A stretch of DNA of 64,000 nt from Umbelopsis ramanniana AG. Taxonomy: Eukaryota; Mucoromycota; Umbelopsidomycetes; Umbelopsidales; Umbelopsidaceae. The translations under genes and the position numbers were made by a program. Shown one piece after another: positions 36,725 to 48,354 of the stretch. Within the stretch, counting starts at the first letter, position 1; each line of letters begins with the position of its first letter. The stretch spans positions 103,457-167,456 of the forward strand of contig NW_026252143.1 in the NCBI RefSeq assembly GCF_025399195.1, in the 5' to 3' direction. The notes under the pieces were generated by a model. It was not told the origin of the DNA and searched no databases. It worked only from the letters and a program-made list of their open reading frames with translations.

Positions 36725-39041
36725 ATGAGTAAGTGAACCATTGCATTAGTTGAACGTCATGCAACGACATTAAAGTATTGGCTTTCAAGCTTCTTTGATA
36801 AGGGTTGGAATTCTTACTGTAAGCGACACATCGTCAAATAAGCCGAAAGCTGATCGAAGTGGCCCTCTTTTACGCGATACCCTTACTGCGGTGGGCTGGA
36901 ATGTCGTTGACACGGCAATAACTTCAGACGATCCGAAAGAAATATCCAAAGCTCTTCTGAAGTGGACAGATATAGAAGAGTTAGATGTAATTGTTACTAC
37001 GGGTGGAACTGGTTTTGGTGTTCGGGACAATACACCTGAGGTATGCAGATCTTTCAGAACGCTGTTACCTTAATGATCTGACTGACAGTTTGCGTGAAGG
37101 TGGTGAAATCGTTGTTAGATAAAGATGCGCCTGGAATCACTCATCTTCTGATGTCAACGTCGCTGAAATACACCCCTTTTGCAGCACTGAGCCGCCCTGT
37201 GTGTGGAGTTAGAGGAAAATCAATCATTTTGACGTTGCCCGGCAGTCCAAAGGCATGCAAAGAGAACATTGAATGTGTGCTTGATATTCTTCCTCATGCT
37301 GTGGAATTGACGAGAGGAGGATCCGGTTCCGGCCTTCACAATAAGATGCTGCAATCTCCGGAAGACGATAGCAAGTCGCACCACCACCATCACCACCATC
37401 ATCATCCTAAACCACACACATGTACTCATAAGAGCGACGAAGTGGCGAGAGATAACACTACTGGAAACCTTTCCAATCCACTAAATGCTCCAGGTACGTA
37501 TTTTTCAATTGTCACTTATTTTGAAAAATTGTCTTCTAATATTTTTTACAGTGACACGAAGACATCGTCAATCCCCATACCCAATGATAACGGTGGAAGA
37601 AGGAAACGCGTTGATCCAAAAATATACGCAGCCACTAGAAACGGAGATAAAGGAAGTGGACGATAAATTGATAGGATATGTGATCGCGGAAAAAGTGACT
37701 GCTCGTGAACCTGTGCCTGGCTATAGAGCATCTATTGTCGACGGATATGCGGTCAAAGGTACTAGAGGCCAATGGTGAAGAGTTTCGCTGTCCGCAAGCA
37801 TGCTAAATTGTACTAACTGATCTCTAGCGCAAGACGGACCTGGCTCCTATCCTGTGGTGACATCCTCTGTTGCTGGTAGCAGCGATGTATTCACACTCCA
37901 AAGTGGACAGATATCAAGAATTACAACTGGAGGAATGATACCTGACGGTGCCGATGCTATTGTCATGGTAGAGGATACGGAGTTACAGGAAACATCAGAT
38001 GACGGAAAACAAGAAAAGGTGGTGAAAATTTTGGCCCAAGTACAAGTAGGCGAAAATGTTCGAGAAATCGGGTGCGATACACCTATTGGGCATACAATAG
38101 CCCAAGAAGGCGACATTATCACTTCAGTGGGAGGCGAAATTGGTGTTCTATCTTCTGTAGGAATACGCTCCATTTCGGTGTATCGCAAGCCAAGAGTCGG
38201 TGTTTTGTCAACAGGTAACGAGGTCGTCGACCACACAAACACTGTGAATCTAAGACCGGGCCAAATACGTGACAGCAATCGACCAACTTTACTGGCGGCG
38301 ATTAGCGCCGCAGGGTTCGAAGCCATTGACCTCGGCATAGTGGGCGATCACATTGATGATCTAGAACAGAAATTAAAGTTGAGCTTAGATGAAGTTGATG
38401 TACTGATCACCACAGGCGGCGTTTCCATGGGCGAAATGGATCTTCTTAAGCCGATTTTGGAGCAAAAAATGGGAGCCACTATACACTTCGGTCGCGTGCG
38501 CATGAAGCCTGGGTAAGTTGCTGACTGATCTCATTACCACTACCCACGATAGAAATTCACACAACGCATTTGAGACTAGGAAGCCTACTACATTTGCCAC
38601 GGTTAATTCCAAATTGGTTTTCGCGCTGCCCGGTAACCCTGTGTCTGCCAATGTAACTTTTTACCTATTTGTCATGCCTGCTCTACGTAAGATGGCGGGT
38701 ATGCCGAATTTTCAGCTTCCAGTGATGCAAGTCAAGGTAAATAATGAGCATACGTTGACGTACACTGATACACCCCATTCTCACACCATCTTCAAAAGTT
38801 GTCACATTCTATCAAATTGGACTCAAGACCAGAATACCACCGTGCCATTGGAAAAGTGCAACCAAACCAGAGTCACATCACTGTGACTTCAACCGGCGTT
38901 CAACAAAGCTCAAGGATTTTAAGTATGGTTGGGGCCAACTGTCTCTTGAAACTACCAGCAAGCACTACCGAACAGAGGCAATTGGAGGCGGGAACATTTT
39001 TAAATGCTATTATAATTGGACCTCCCGTATTCAACGTGTAA
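36725..39041 (+). CDS. Gephyrin-like bifunctional molybdenum cofactor enzyme (MogA-MoeA fusion)
   Basis: The MogA-like domain adenylylates molybdopterin and the MoeA-like domain inserts molybdate, giving Moco for nitrate reductase and sulfite oxidase type enzymes. Exons 36725-36728, 36790-37040, 37100-37493, 37552-37758, 37828-38512, 38580-38736 and 38799-39041 total 1941 nt, 646 residues. MogA motifs: [33 protein letters not shown], and [21 protein letters not shown] linker with nine consecutive histidines follows, then the MoeA domain: [62 protein letters not shown] and [20 protein letters not shown]. No ATG opens the long second exon. An upstream ATG-A with a perfect gtaagt donor gives an MTSLIRVG start in frame. 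Domain order is gephyrin-like (G then E). Confidence 0.94.
37379..37405 (+). repeat. CAC/CAT tract coding nine histidines in the gephyrin-like linker
   Basis: Nine consecutive His codons (a CAC/CAT mixture), followed by PKPHTCTHK. The mixed codon use indicates the tract is not a fresh slippage product of one codon. Confidence 0.9.
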
Positions 39042-39670
39042 CGCGGTACCCTCGGATTGTGTGTCAGCAAACCATTCATCTCTATTATCAGAAAAAAAAA
39101 ATAAGAATAAACAAGGTTCAATCCATTTGGGAATCGGGTAATCTCAGAAAGGCATTTTGTATGGTTCGGATGTTTGACATTTTCTACTGAGGAAGTCAGA
39201 TTGGACAGTATCGGTTACGTCGGACCTGCAAATATGATCCTACCATGGCGAAAGTAGAGTAGAACCCCATATAAAAAAAGAAAACTCTAATCTATGGATC
39301 ACTCAACCAGGTTCTGGATCTGTTCTCCATTGACAGAGTTTAGTGTTTACCACAAGAGACTGTGAGAGAGCATTCAGTAACAGAAGCACCATGCAAATCA
39401 AATTGATGGAGAATTCACCGTTGGAGGCAATAGCTGCTGGCAAATTCGTGTTTCGCAGTGATTGTTGCTCGTTTATATTATTTGAAAATTTTTGCAGACT
39501 GGCGAACACGCAAACTTTATTTCATAATCGCCATGTTGTCCCATGAACACCGCCAGAATAGGTGAACAAAAAAAAAAAAAAGATTCATCAGCCGCAGCTC
39601 TCCAATATAAAAAGGACGCTGATCCACGATGGTCCTTCAATAAAATAACTCTTTTCACCCATCATACAAC
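39042..39670. other. Intergenic, promoter of the MFS transporter gene
   Basis: About 630 bp with A-runs. A TATA box is present near 39606. Short frames on either strand show no domain. Confidence 0.6.
39606..39613 (+). promoter_or_regulatory. TATA box of the MFS transporter gene
   Basis: TATAAAAA, 65 nt upstream of the ATG at 39671. Confidence 0.55.
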
Positions 39671-41339
39671 ATGGAACACAGCGAAGCACCGGTATTCGTG
39701 CGCTCACAATCAGATACATCCGATGCACAAACAATCGTTGTGCATTGCAGCAAAGAGAAACCACAAGAACCGATATCTGACGATCAATCGGCTTCTACGA
39801 TATGTAATAGCTCACCAACGGAAGCGACAGGAGAAACTGAAACAGATAGACAGCGGCTTCGAAAGACGATTTTTCAGATTCTTCAATGTTTTTACACCGT
39901 CTCTCTGATGGGACTGCAGGACGGCAATTTCGGTGTTATCTTACCTCGCCTGAAGGAGTATTATTCGGTTAGCGACAGTCTGGTGTCCATCCTATTTCTA
40001 CTCCAAGCAGGAGGATATTTCGTAATGGCTTTTTCCAATGGTTATGTTGTCTCCAAAATTACACAAAAGGGGTCTCTTTATCTCGGATGCACCATGCTTG
40101 TGATTGGATATGTTGTTATCCTCTTTGGATTGCCGTTCCCAGTAATATGTGTTATGATGATTATAGTGGGTGGAGGCCTATCATTATTGAATGCCGGCTG
40201 CAACGTTTATATCATTACTGCTCCATATACCACTACGGTTTTGAATTTGCTTCATGGTGAGATATCTAAAAAAAAAAATGTTGTTATTACATGAATGGTA
40301 TCGTGTATATTGATTTCTTTCAGCTTGTTATGGTACTGGCGCAATGATTGGCCCTCTTATGGCTTCTTCATTGTTGGAACACAACCTTTCATGGAGAGTT
40401 TCTTATATGATTTTAGCTGGTCTTTCTGGTCTTAGTCTCTTGGGAATGTATATCAATTTCCGCAACACAGAAATTGAAATTCATACTGAGCCCGCACCCG
40501 AGAGCACAGCTGAAGATGGAGAGCTCACGGTTAAGAGAGACAGTATCTTTAAACAAGTCATCAAGCAGCGGGTCACTCCTGTCTGTTCTGTCTTCTTGTT
40601 GTTCTACGTTGGCACTGAAGTTACTTTCGGCTCATGGAGTTTCTCCTTCTTGACTGAAGTTAGAGGCGGAAATCCCGTACAACTTGCTCAAGTCACATCC
40701 GGTTATTGGGCTGGCCTTACCTTTGGCCGCATCTTTTTGGGAGCCATCACTGCTAGGTTTGGTGAAAAACGCATGGTCACATTGTATTTGATCGTCACTT
40801 GCGCTATGGTAAGTCTCCTTCCGATTGTTCCACTAAAAAAGTTACATTTATCTAAACTTTACGAAATAGATTATTCTTATTTGGCAAGCAACCCCAATAC
40901 CAGTTGATCTTGCTGGTTTAGTCATCCTAGGAATGGCTCTTGGTCCTATTTTTCCTACTACTGTCTCTATGGTGTCCCAAATTCTACCCAGATACCTTCA
41001 TACAACAACTATCGGCTTTTTGGTCGGGTAAGTCTTCTTCGTTAATTGTTTTCATTGTTATCTATCATTGGTCTCATACAAAGAAATTATTTTAGTCTTG
41101 GGCAAGGTGGTGCTGCGTTGTTTCCATTTGTAAACGGCCAGATTGCCAGTAAGGCTGGTGTTATTGGCATGATGCCATTTACTCTAGCGTTATCTATCGC
41201 GATGCTTGCAACATGGATTTTCATGCCATCAATTGGTCCATCAATGAACTTCATTGAAATCTACAAGCAGAGAAAGCTCAAATCCAAGAATCCCACAGCT
41301 GATCTTGAAGCCAATACAGTTGCCTCTGATAAAGTTTAA
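39671..41339 (+). CDS. Major facilitator superfamily transporter (Bsc6/FHS-like)
   Basis: Exons 39671-40256, 40324-40808, 40870-41027 and 41096-41339 give 490 residues. A hydrophilic Ser/Thr-rich N-terminus of about 65 residues precedes twelve expected membrane segments. TM1 carries CFYTVSLMGLQDGNFGVILP and TM5-6 have GTGAMIGPLMASSLL and the WRVSYMILAGLSGL block. The central loop is charged. The second half has FGSWSFSFLTEVRGG, YWAGLTFGRIFLGAITARFG and LGMALGPIFPTTVSM. The Gly-rich GRIFLGAITARFGEKR matches the MFS loop motif. This fits the fungal Bsc6 / fucose-permease-like family. Substrate unknown, perhaps a sugar. Plasma membrane is likely. Confidence 0.85.
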
Positions 41340-41502
41340 AAGCAGAGCTTAGATGTATGTGTTAAATATTCACGTTGTGTTGACTTTTCTTAAGTCATCT
41401 AAACGTAATTAAGCATTTTATCATGTTTATTGTATATAACGTCGCATAAAGGTATCCTCCATATAAATAAAGTATTTGCACATTTTAAGAAACTAATAGC
41501 AT

Positions 41503-43063
41503 TTAACGGCCTGATCTTCGACTAGTTCGCTTCTTTGGTAGATCATCTTCTATTTTCAATGTAGTGGCGACAGACTTTCGTTTCTTAGCTGCTTTGGATA
41601 CTTCCACATTCTTCTCTTCTACAACTTGTTCTTCAACCTTGACTTTCTTTCGACCGCTTCTTCGAACATTCGTATTTTTCTGGTCTTCAGTATCATCCTC
41701 GTCTTTGACCACCTTCTTTACAGCGACCGTCTTCTTTTTCACGAACTTCACCTTCTGGTTTTCAGTATCATCATCGTCCTTGACTACCTTCTTTACAGCG
41801 ACTGTCTTCTTTTTCACAGCCTTCACCTTTTCTGAAGCCGATTTTTTAGGTAGTTTTTGGATCGCCGCAATAAAAGCACTGGTCCTTCCGCCAAACTATC
41901 GAGAAATGTCAGGAACTATATAGTAATAATCAAAATGTCTTCAAAAATTTACCATCTCAAAGGATATAGTGTTGCCGTCTGGGAGCTGGCTCTTACCCTT
42001 GCCTTTACCCCATCTGTGAAGGAACAACCAGTTGTCGGGAAACTTGCTGGAGTCAGCATCAACTTCAGCTGCAACGCGACAAACATAGCTTAGTTTTTCA
42101 TGAATTGCCTCGCATTCTTCATCCGTCAAAACGTTGGTATAGTGTCCAGGATGTATTTTTGCGTGCCAAAGAACTTCATCAGCAACCCAGTTTCCCACAC
42201 CAGCCGAGAAACTTTGATCAAGTAAGAGCGCCTTGATAGGAACAGCCCGCCGCTGAACCATTTGTGTGAACTCTGGCAATTCTGGAAGGTTGTGTAAAGG
42301 GTCAAATCCTAATTTCGATATAGGAAGTTCCTTCATTGGGTCGCCGTCAACAAGTCGAATACGACCAAGACGCCTAGCATCGTCGTACGCCAGTGTGATA
42401 TGACTATCGGGCGTTTCAAACGTAAGTTGCAACTTCCAAAATCTTGGTGGCCAAACGTGCTTTGGATCCTTTCTAAGACACATACGGCATTCGCATGCCA
42501 TTTCTTTTTCTTTGCCATCAATAGGCTTCTTGTGGGTTATCTCAATCTGGATGGATGTTTAGTAATTTATCAGGAACAGCCGCAGTATGCCAACTTGCTT
42601 ACATATACCCAGCCAGTCATTCCCAGGTGACCAACTATGTTGGGACCTTTGTCCATTACTATGAAGGCACTAAAGTTACAAACCCCTTCTATGAGGAAAG
42701 CTGAAATGACATTCCAAGCAGTATACTTACTCAACACGTAATACTTTCCCCATCGTTTGGTGTCAACAATGCTACGTCCAGTGAGTTTGCTTTCGATTTC
42801 GCCGCCCTCAACTCCTGGAAAAACAATAGAGTCTTCTTTCTAGAGTTAGAGATGATGATTATTACTTTTCCGGCGTCTTGTCTTCGCTCTATGGATGTAA
42901 ACGCCAGTTACTTACTGCGCTAACACTTGCTATTTTTATCCCCAAAAGTGTCTTGTGGACTATTCTGCGGACGTGTTCCACCTAGCAAGCCAATAGAGCA
43001 TAAACAACTTTTTCAAAAGAGAGATCAATTTCATTAACAAATTACTTCTGTAAGTTCGGGCAT
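41503..43063 (-). CDS. Fpg/Nei-family DNA glycosylase with basic C-terminal extension
   Basis: Bifunctional glycosylase/AP lyase removing oxidised bases in base-excision repair. Exon 1 (from 43063) encodes MPELTE, joining to VEHVRRIVHKTLLGIKIASV; Pro2 and Glu3 are the catalytic residues once Met is removed. A GHLGMTGWV block follows. The helix-two-turn-helix reads LLLDQSFSAGVGNWVADEVL followed by WHAKIHP. The plant/fungal type lacks the bacterial zinc finger, and none is seen here. After the core comes a Lys-rich tail with a tandem duplication: two copies of KKKTVAVKKVVKD, each followed by an acidic DDDDTENQK-like segment. It ends in RSGR-type basic motifs, probably for DNA binding or nuclear targeting. 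Plant FPG proteins have comparable basic tails. Confidence 0.9.
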
Positions 43064-43215
43064 GGTTGCACTTTTGGAGATGGAATGTAACGATTAAAGG
43101 TCAATACCTTGCAGCACCGTTGAGGCGTCAAGTTGACTGACGCACATTTTCAGATACCGCTGACAGTCCAACAAATTGACGCTGAGCTGCTTCGACAGTG
43201 AATTTCAGAAGCGAC

Positions 43216-44331
43216 ATGCAAAAGGACACATTATCTCAAGAGTTTAGCAAGCTCTCCACAAAGGAGGATTCAAAATCAGACGAACGCAGTGATGAAGTAG
43301 ACAAAAAGAAGATCAAGCCAAAAACTGGATCGACGGATAAAACTGTCATTCTAGAAAGGCTGAGACGCTTAACCAAGGACCCAGAGCAGAGCAAGTATAC
43401 TTTGCCTCATTTCGCCATGATCGGTAACCAGATTACTAATCTACCTCGTCTTGGACCCATTTAGACGTACTATTTGTCATAGAAGAAGGTTGTAGGGAGA
43501 CATTCGCTCGAAATGATTTCAATATGGCTTTACAATCCATCAAGCAAGCGTTTTACATACGAGATTATGTGAGTATATTCACAACCCCGAGCAACTTGCC
43601 TGTCTACACAGCTGCCTATATACCTGGACGAGCGCTTTGCTATTATGAGATATTCCGATCACATACACAACTATTGCGCTTGCTTGCTAAAAGCTCTAGG
43701 ATTTATCTACCCGGTTCTGGAAGTGGATCCGAACTGATTGGCATGTCGGCAGCTATGTTACACGTGCCACCTGCCAGGCAGCATGTACAGCTATACATGC
43801 AAGATATAGGAGATTGGAGTGAAGTGCTTGATCGTTTGGAAGAATCCGTTCGTCGTCAGTGGAAATTAGACTCGAAACAACTGCATTGCTCATATGAGCA
43901 AGGTGATGTGCTGGAACCCTCTCCGCGCAGAGATCAATTGATCCAGGAGGCAGATTTGATTACTTTTATGTTTGTTATGAACGAGCTGTTTGTGAACAAG
44001 GCAAAATCGATGGCCCTGATTCAGTCTTTGGTTAGCAATATGAAGAAAGGCGCCTATCTTTTGGTGGTAGATTCAGCTGGCTCATTCTCACACCTCAAAA
44101 TCGGTGACCAAACTTATATGATTTATACACTCTTGGATGCTATCAAGTCTCTCGAGAAAGTCATAAGTGAAGACTCGAAATGGTACCGGTATGTTAGGTC
44201 ATATTTCAGAACAAGTTTTGACGTATAATTATTAAACCTCAGCTTTCCAATGTAGGTATCCAGGACACCTTCAATACCCATTAGACATACAGAATATGCG
44301 TTACTTCCTTCGCCTGTACAGAAAATTGTGA
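43216..44331 (+). CDS. Bmt6-like 25S rRNA uridine-N3 methyltransferase family protein
   Basis: Exons 43216-43423, 43483-44188 and 44256-44331 close a 329-residue frame. The start is ATG 43216; the frame is open a few codons further but without ATG. A Lys/Ser-rich N-terminus precedes QSIKQAFYIRDYVSIF, YTAAYIPGRALCYYEIF, IYLPGSGSGSELIGMSAAML (a SAM-site-like GxGxGSE) and ADLITFMFVMNELF (an NEL-type motif). The C-terminus is DIQNMRYFLRLYRKL. This pattern matches the DUF3115 family containing yeast Bmt6, which methylates uridine 2843 of 25S rRNA. Family assignment is by eye. The first intron (59 bp) was chosen to keep the EEGCRETF frame. Confidence 0.78.
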
Positions 44332-44631
44332 AGTCGCTTAGCATCCCTAGAAGATCTTTTTGTAATTTTCAAATATTGATTATATAAAAAATATAGAATA
44401 ATATAATCTCGATTCACGACGTTGAACGCGACTTTAAGCACACGGGCAGTCTCGTGTCGTCAAACTGGTTTTGTGCAGTTGGTGCCAAAAAAAAAAAAAA
44501 GGAAAAAAAAAAAGTGACTTGCTTTCCCGCGAAGAAACGGTGGCTTAGATGTCATCGTCCTACAGAGCTTACCAGTTCCTAAGAAATTTTTTTTTTTTGG
44601 TTCCGTTCGACTTTCACTTCTTCAAATCTCA
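44332..44631. other. Intergenic, promoter of NOP58
   Basis: About 300 bp with long A-runs near 44488-44513 and a T-run near 44586-44598. No gene is seen. Confidence 0.6.
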
Positions 44632-46431
44632 ATGCTCGTTCTGTACGAAACTGCCGCGGGCTTCGCGCTCTTCAAGCTTGTTGACGATGGCAAGATGGAA
44701 AAGCCTGAAAATATCTGGAAGGACTTCCAGACTGCTGAGCAAGCCAACAAGACGTATGTTGACAGACCCGATCTGAATAACTTTTTTTAGCAATGCGAAT
44801 GAATTTATCCTGATTTAAACTTTCCCCCACTATGCTTATTACAGTGTCAAGCTCAAGGCTTTCCAAAAGTTTGAAAACACCACCGATGCCTTGTCTGCCG
44901 TCACTGGTATCGTTGAAGGAAAGCTTCCTAAGAACTTGAAAAAGTTTTTGGAAACTGAGATCTCCGACAAAGAAATGAAGAAGGAGAGCCTCATTATCTG
45001 CGATCCCAAGCTCGGTAAGTTCATGAACGATGCTCTGCGTATATCAGTCTTGAAAACGGCATTCTGATGTTCCAATCTGGTTTATAGGTAGCGCTGTCAA
45101 CAAGAAACTTGGTATCAACGTTGTTTCTGACTCCACCGTCATGGACTTGTACCGTGGTATTCGCGAACAGCTCGAGTCTTTGATCACTGGTCTTTCCCAC
45201 TCTGACATTAATGCCATGTCTCTTGGTCTTTCTCACTCTCTCTCTCGCTATAAGCTCAAGTTCAGCCCTGATAAGGTTGACACTATGATTGTTCAAGCTA
45301 TTGCCCTTCTTGATGATCTTGACAAGGAATTGAACATCTACGCTATGCGTGTCAAGGAATGGTATGGTTGGCATTTCCCCGAAATGGGCAGAATCATTGT
45401 CGACAACTTGGCCTATGCCAAGGTTGTAAAGCTTATGGGATTCAGAACCAATGCCCAAGACATGGATTTGTCTGCTGTTCTTCCCGAAGAACTTGAGAAG
45501 GAGCTCAAGGATGCCGCTGAAATTTCTATGGGTACTGAGATTTCGCAAGAGGATATTGAAAACATCCACGAGTTGTGTGACCAAGTTATCTCCATCACTG
45601 AATACCGAACACAACTCTATGAATACCTCAAGAACCGTATGAATGGTAAGTCTTTTTATAAATGTACATTTTGGCCAAGTTAAAAAAAATTCATTGTTCC
45701 TAACTCTTGACTATCTAGCTATCGCACCCAACTTGACCATGCTTGTTGGTGAACTTGTTGGTGCTCGTTTGATTGCCCACGCCGGTTCCCTCATGAACCT
45801 TGCCAAGCAGCCTGCTTCCACTATTCAAATTCTTGGTGCTGAAAAGGCTCTCTTCCGCGCTCTCAAGACCAAGCACGACACACCCAAGTATGGTTTGATC
45901 TATCACGCATCATTGATCGGTCAAGCTGGTCCTAAGCTTAAGGGAAAGATCGCTCGTATGGTTGCTACCAAGGCTTCCATTTCTGTCCGTGTTGACGCTT
46001 TGGGCGACACTGATACTCCAGATATCGGTCTTGCTGGCCGAACCAAGGTTGAGAGCAGACTTCGCCAACTTGAAGGACGAGCAGGCGCTCAGATCAACAA
46101 GGACAAGAGCGGAGGCAAGAAGCAAGAAGCCTTCCAGTTCAACAAGAGCACAGCATACAGCAGCAAGTCAGATACTGTCATGACTGAGGCATCCCCCGAG
46201 AAGAAGGAGAAGAAGGAAAAGAAGGACAAGAAGCGTAAGGCTGATGATGACGAAGAGGAAGAAGAAGAAACCGTCGTTGAAGCTAAGAAGGAGAAGAAGG
46301 AGAAGAAGCGCAAGACTGAGGATGATGAAGAGAAGAAGGAAAAGAAGAAGAGCAAGAAGGATAAGAAGGATGCTGATGAGGAATCATCATCCAAGAAGGA
46401 CAAGAAGAAGAAGAAGTCCAAGTCTGACTAA
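44632..46431 (+). CDS. NOP58: NOP58, box C/D snoRNP core protein
   Basis: NOP58 is a nucleolar core component of box C/D snoRNPs with Nop56, fibrillarin and Snu13, needed for rRNA 2'-O-methylation and pre-rRNA processing. Exons 44632-44753, 44845-45014, 45088-45645 and 45719-46431 give 520 residues. The N-terminal domain starts [21 protein letters not shown]/coiled-coil segments contain [20 protein letters not shown] and [15 protein letters not shown]. The Nop domain has [20 protein letters not shown] and [13 protein letters not shown]. The C-terminus is an alternating Lys/Glu-Asp KKE/D tail, typical of Nop58. Codon use is noticeably C-rich at third positions compared with neighbours, consistent with high expression. 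Introns are short (about 70-90 bp) with no evident snoRNA. Confidence 0.97.
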
Positions 46432-46698
46432 ACACTCATTCAATCCAAACCATTTTCACATTTTGCCACTGTCTAGATCCATTTCCTTGCTCTCAATTGT
46501 AGTTATTTCTTTTTGTTTTTCTCCATATTAAAAAATACAACAGAATGCAACCTTTTTTACATACTTTGTTCTTTATGTGTGGAGGCATTAATGTGGGTAA
46601 ATCCATAGTCTATATGATGCGACCCTACTTGTATGATGGTGCGAGAGTACAGAACGCTACATGACATATTGTACTCATGTCATTCGATTAAGTCTAAT

Positions 46699-47078
46699 TT
46701 ATCTTGTGTGTAAAGTGAACGGTTTACACCTCGTTTGTATATTAAAGAGGTAACTTGTTTCAACCATATAGTAGTCAAGCAAGCAGAGCCTCTCCAGTGC
46801 CTTGTCTGATACTCTCGACGCTTTAGCATACGAACTGACCTTCTTCCTATACACATTCAAGTTCTCGGTAACAGACACCAAAATCTGGCCGTCTATCTCT
46901 TTTTCTCTGCATGTGGCCAAGCTCAAATTTTCACTGGCTATACTTTGAAGAAGATTGTGAATCTTTTCTGCATTTACGTTGTATCACATTCGTTTATGCC
47001 CCCAGCGTCCGATTCAGGAAATTGTATCTTTTCGGTCCGTGGGACCACTTCCATTTTTACGGATGATGGTGTATTCAT
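46699..47078 (-). CDS. Small hypothetical protein, 102 residues
   Basis: Not recognised. Exon 1 is 47078-46978 and exon 2 is 46906-46699, joined over a 71-bp gtaaat..cag intron; the lengths sum to 103 codons including stop. The protein begins MNTPSSVKMEVVPRTEK. It continues with a probable helical part, EIDGQILVSVTENLNVYRKK followed by VSSYAKASRVSDKALERL and CLLDYYMVETSYLF. The size and helical periodicity suggest a small complex subunit, but no family can be named. A shorter 35-bp intron is also in frame but unlikely on length. Confidence 0.5.
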
Positions 47079-47346
47079 CGGCTAAATATTCTTCGACAAC
47101 AGTGCGTTTTGAAATTTATTGAATGTAGCAACTTATGACAATAGGATACTAGGGAACACGGTGGTTATCACTAACAATACGCTCTTAAAGATGTTAGCGC
47201 GGCTAAATGTGAGTGGCCACCCCGCCCAGTAGGATTCAATTAGAGTTTCGTGAGAGCCAAAAAAGATTGGGGGAGTGGAATTTCAATGACAAACCGATAT
47301 CCGTTACTGAGAACTTCTTCTTTGTTCACTTTCCCCGCACTCAATA

Positions 47347-48168
47347 ATGGCTGCCGCACCTGCAAACCCCTCCCTACTCACCATGTACTTGACTGAATTG
47401 GCTGCTCATCCATTGAGAACCAAGGCTCTTACCAGCGCCGTCTTGTCTGGTGTTCAGGAGTTCACAGCCCAGAAGCTTTCCGGCACAAAGCCTACCAGCG
47501 CTGGACCAGTTGACAAGCGAGTTGTACAAATGACTCTCTACGGTGAGATCTCGCTCTGATTGTGCAATGCATCGAACTCCATTCATTGACTGATCGCCAC
47601 CCATTTCTAGGTTTGTTGGTGTCTGGACCTTTGAATCATGTACTTTACGACATTTTGAACAAAGTCTTTGCTGGCAAGACTGGTCCCAAAGCAAAGTTAT
47701 TGCAATTGTTGGCTTCCAACTTGATCATTTCTCCCATTTTCAACTGTGGTAAGTGGATCGTCACCGAGGGGAACTGTGGTATGACTATCGCCTGATGCTT
47801 ACTTTTGTGTAAACTCGTCATGCAGTCTACATTTCCGCCATGACCATTATTGCTGGAGCAAGATCTCCTTCCCAGGTCATCGCTTCCGTCAAGAATGGCT
47901 GGTTCCAGATGCAAAAGGTGTCTTGGGTCATCTCTCCCATCACCATGACCTTTGCTCAAAACTTCTTGCCCCCTCACACCTGGGTTCCCTTCTTCAACTT
48001 GGTTGCCTTCGGTAAGTCATCACCATTTTAATTTTTTTTTTTTAATATCAACGCAATATACCGACTAACAAACATTCATTTTGTGCAGTCTTTGGTACCT
48101 ACATGAACACCAAGATCAAGCGCAGACGCATTCAGGCTGAAAAGGAGGCTCAAGGAAAGAAGCAATAA
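47347..48168 (+). CDS. Mpv17/PXMP2/Sym1 family membrane protein
   Basis: This family of four-TM proteins forms pores or stress-responsive channels in peroxisomal or inner mitochondrial membranes. Exons 47347-47542, 47611-47748, 47826-48011 and 48089-48168 give 199 residues. Family blocks are YLTELAAHPLRTKALTSAVL, LLVSGPLNHVLYDIL, and the C-terminal signature WVPFFNLVAFVFGTYMNTKI with a KRRR tail. The absence of a mitochondrial presequence and the PLNHxxY pattern favour a PXMP2-like peroxisomal member over Sym1, though this is not certain. Confidence 0.9.
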
Positions 48169-48354
48169 TTCATACCCTTCCTGCTCCATTGTGTTTTTGT
48201 TCCCCGTAACATCTGTACTTTTCAATATTTTCTCTCTTCGTTTCAAAAGCGCTATATTTAATGCCCATGGGAAACAAAATATAAATAACAAAGTGATTCT
48301 AATTGAGAGAGAGAGAATAGTAATATGTACATTGAGGAAGACTTTGAGACAAAT

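Noticed and set aside
44760-45720. Intronic snoRNA in NOP58
   Set aside because: The introns are about 70-90 bp and lack recognisable C (TGATGA) and D (CTGA) box pairs in the right order.
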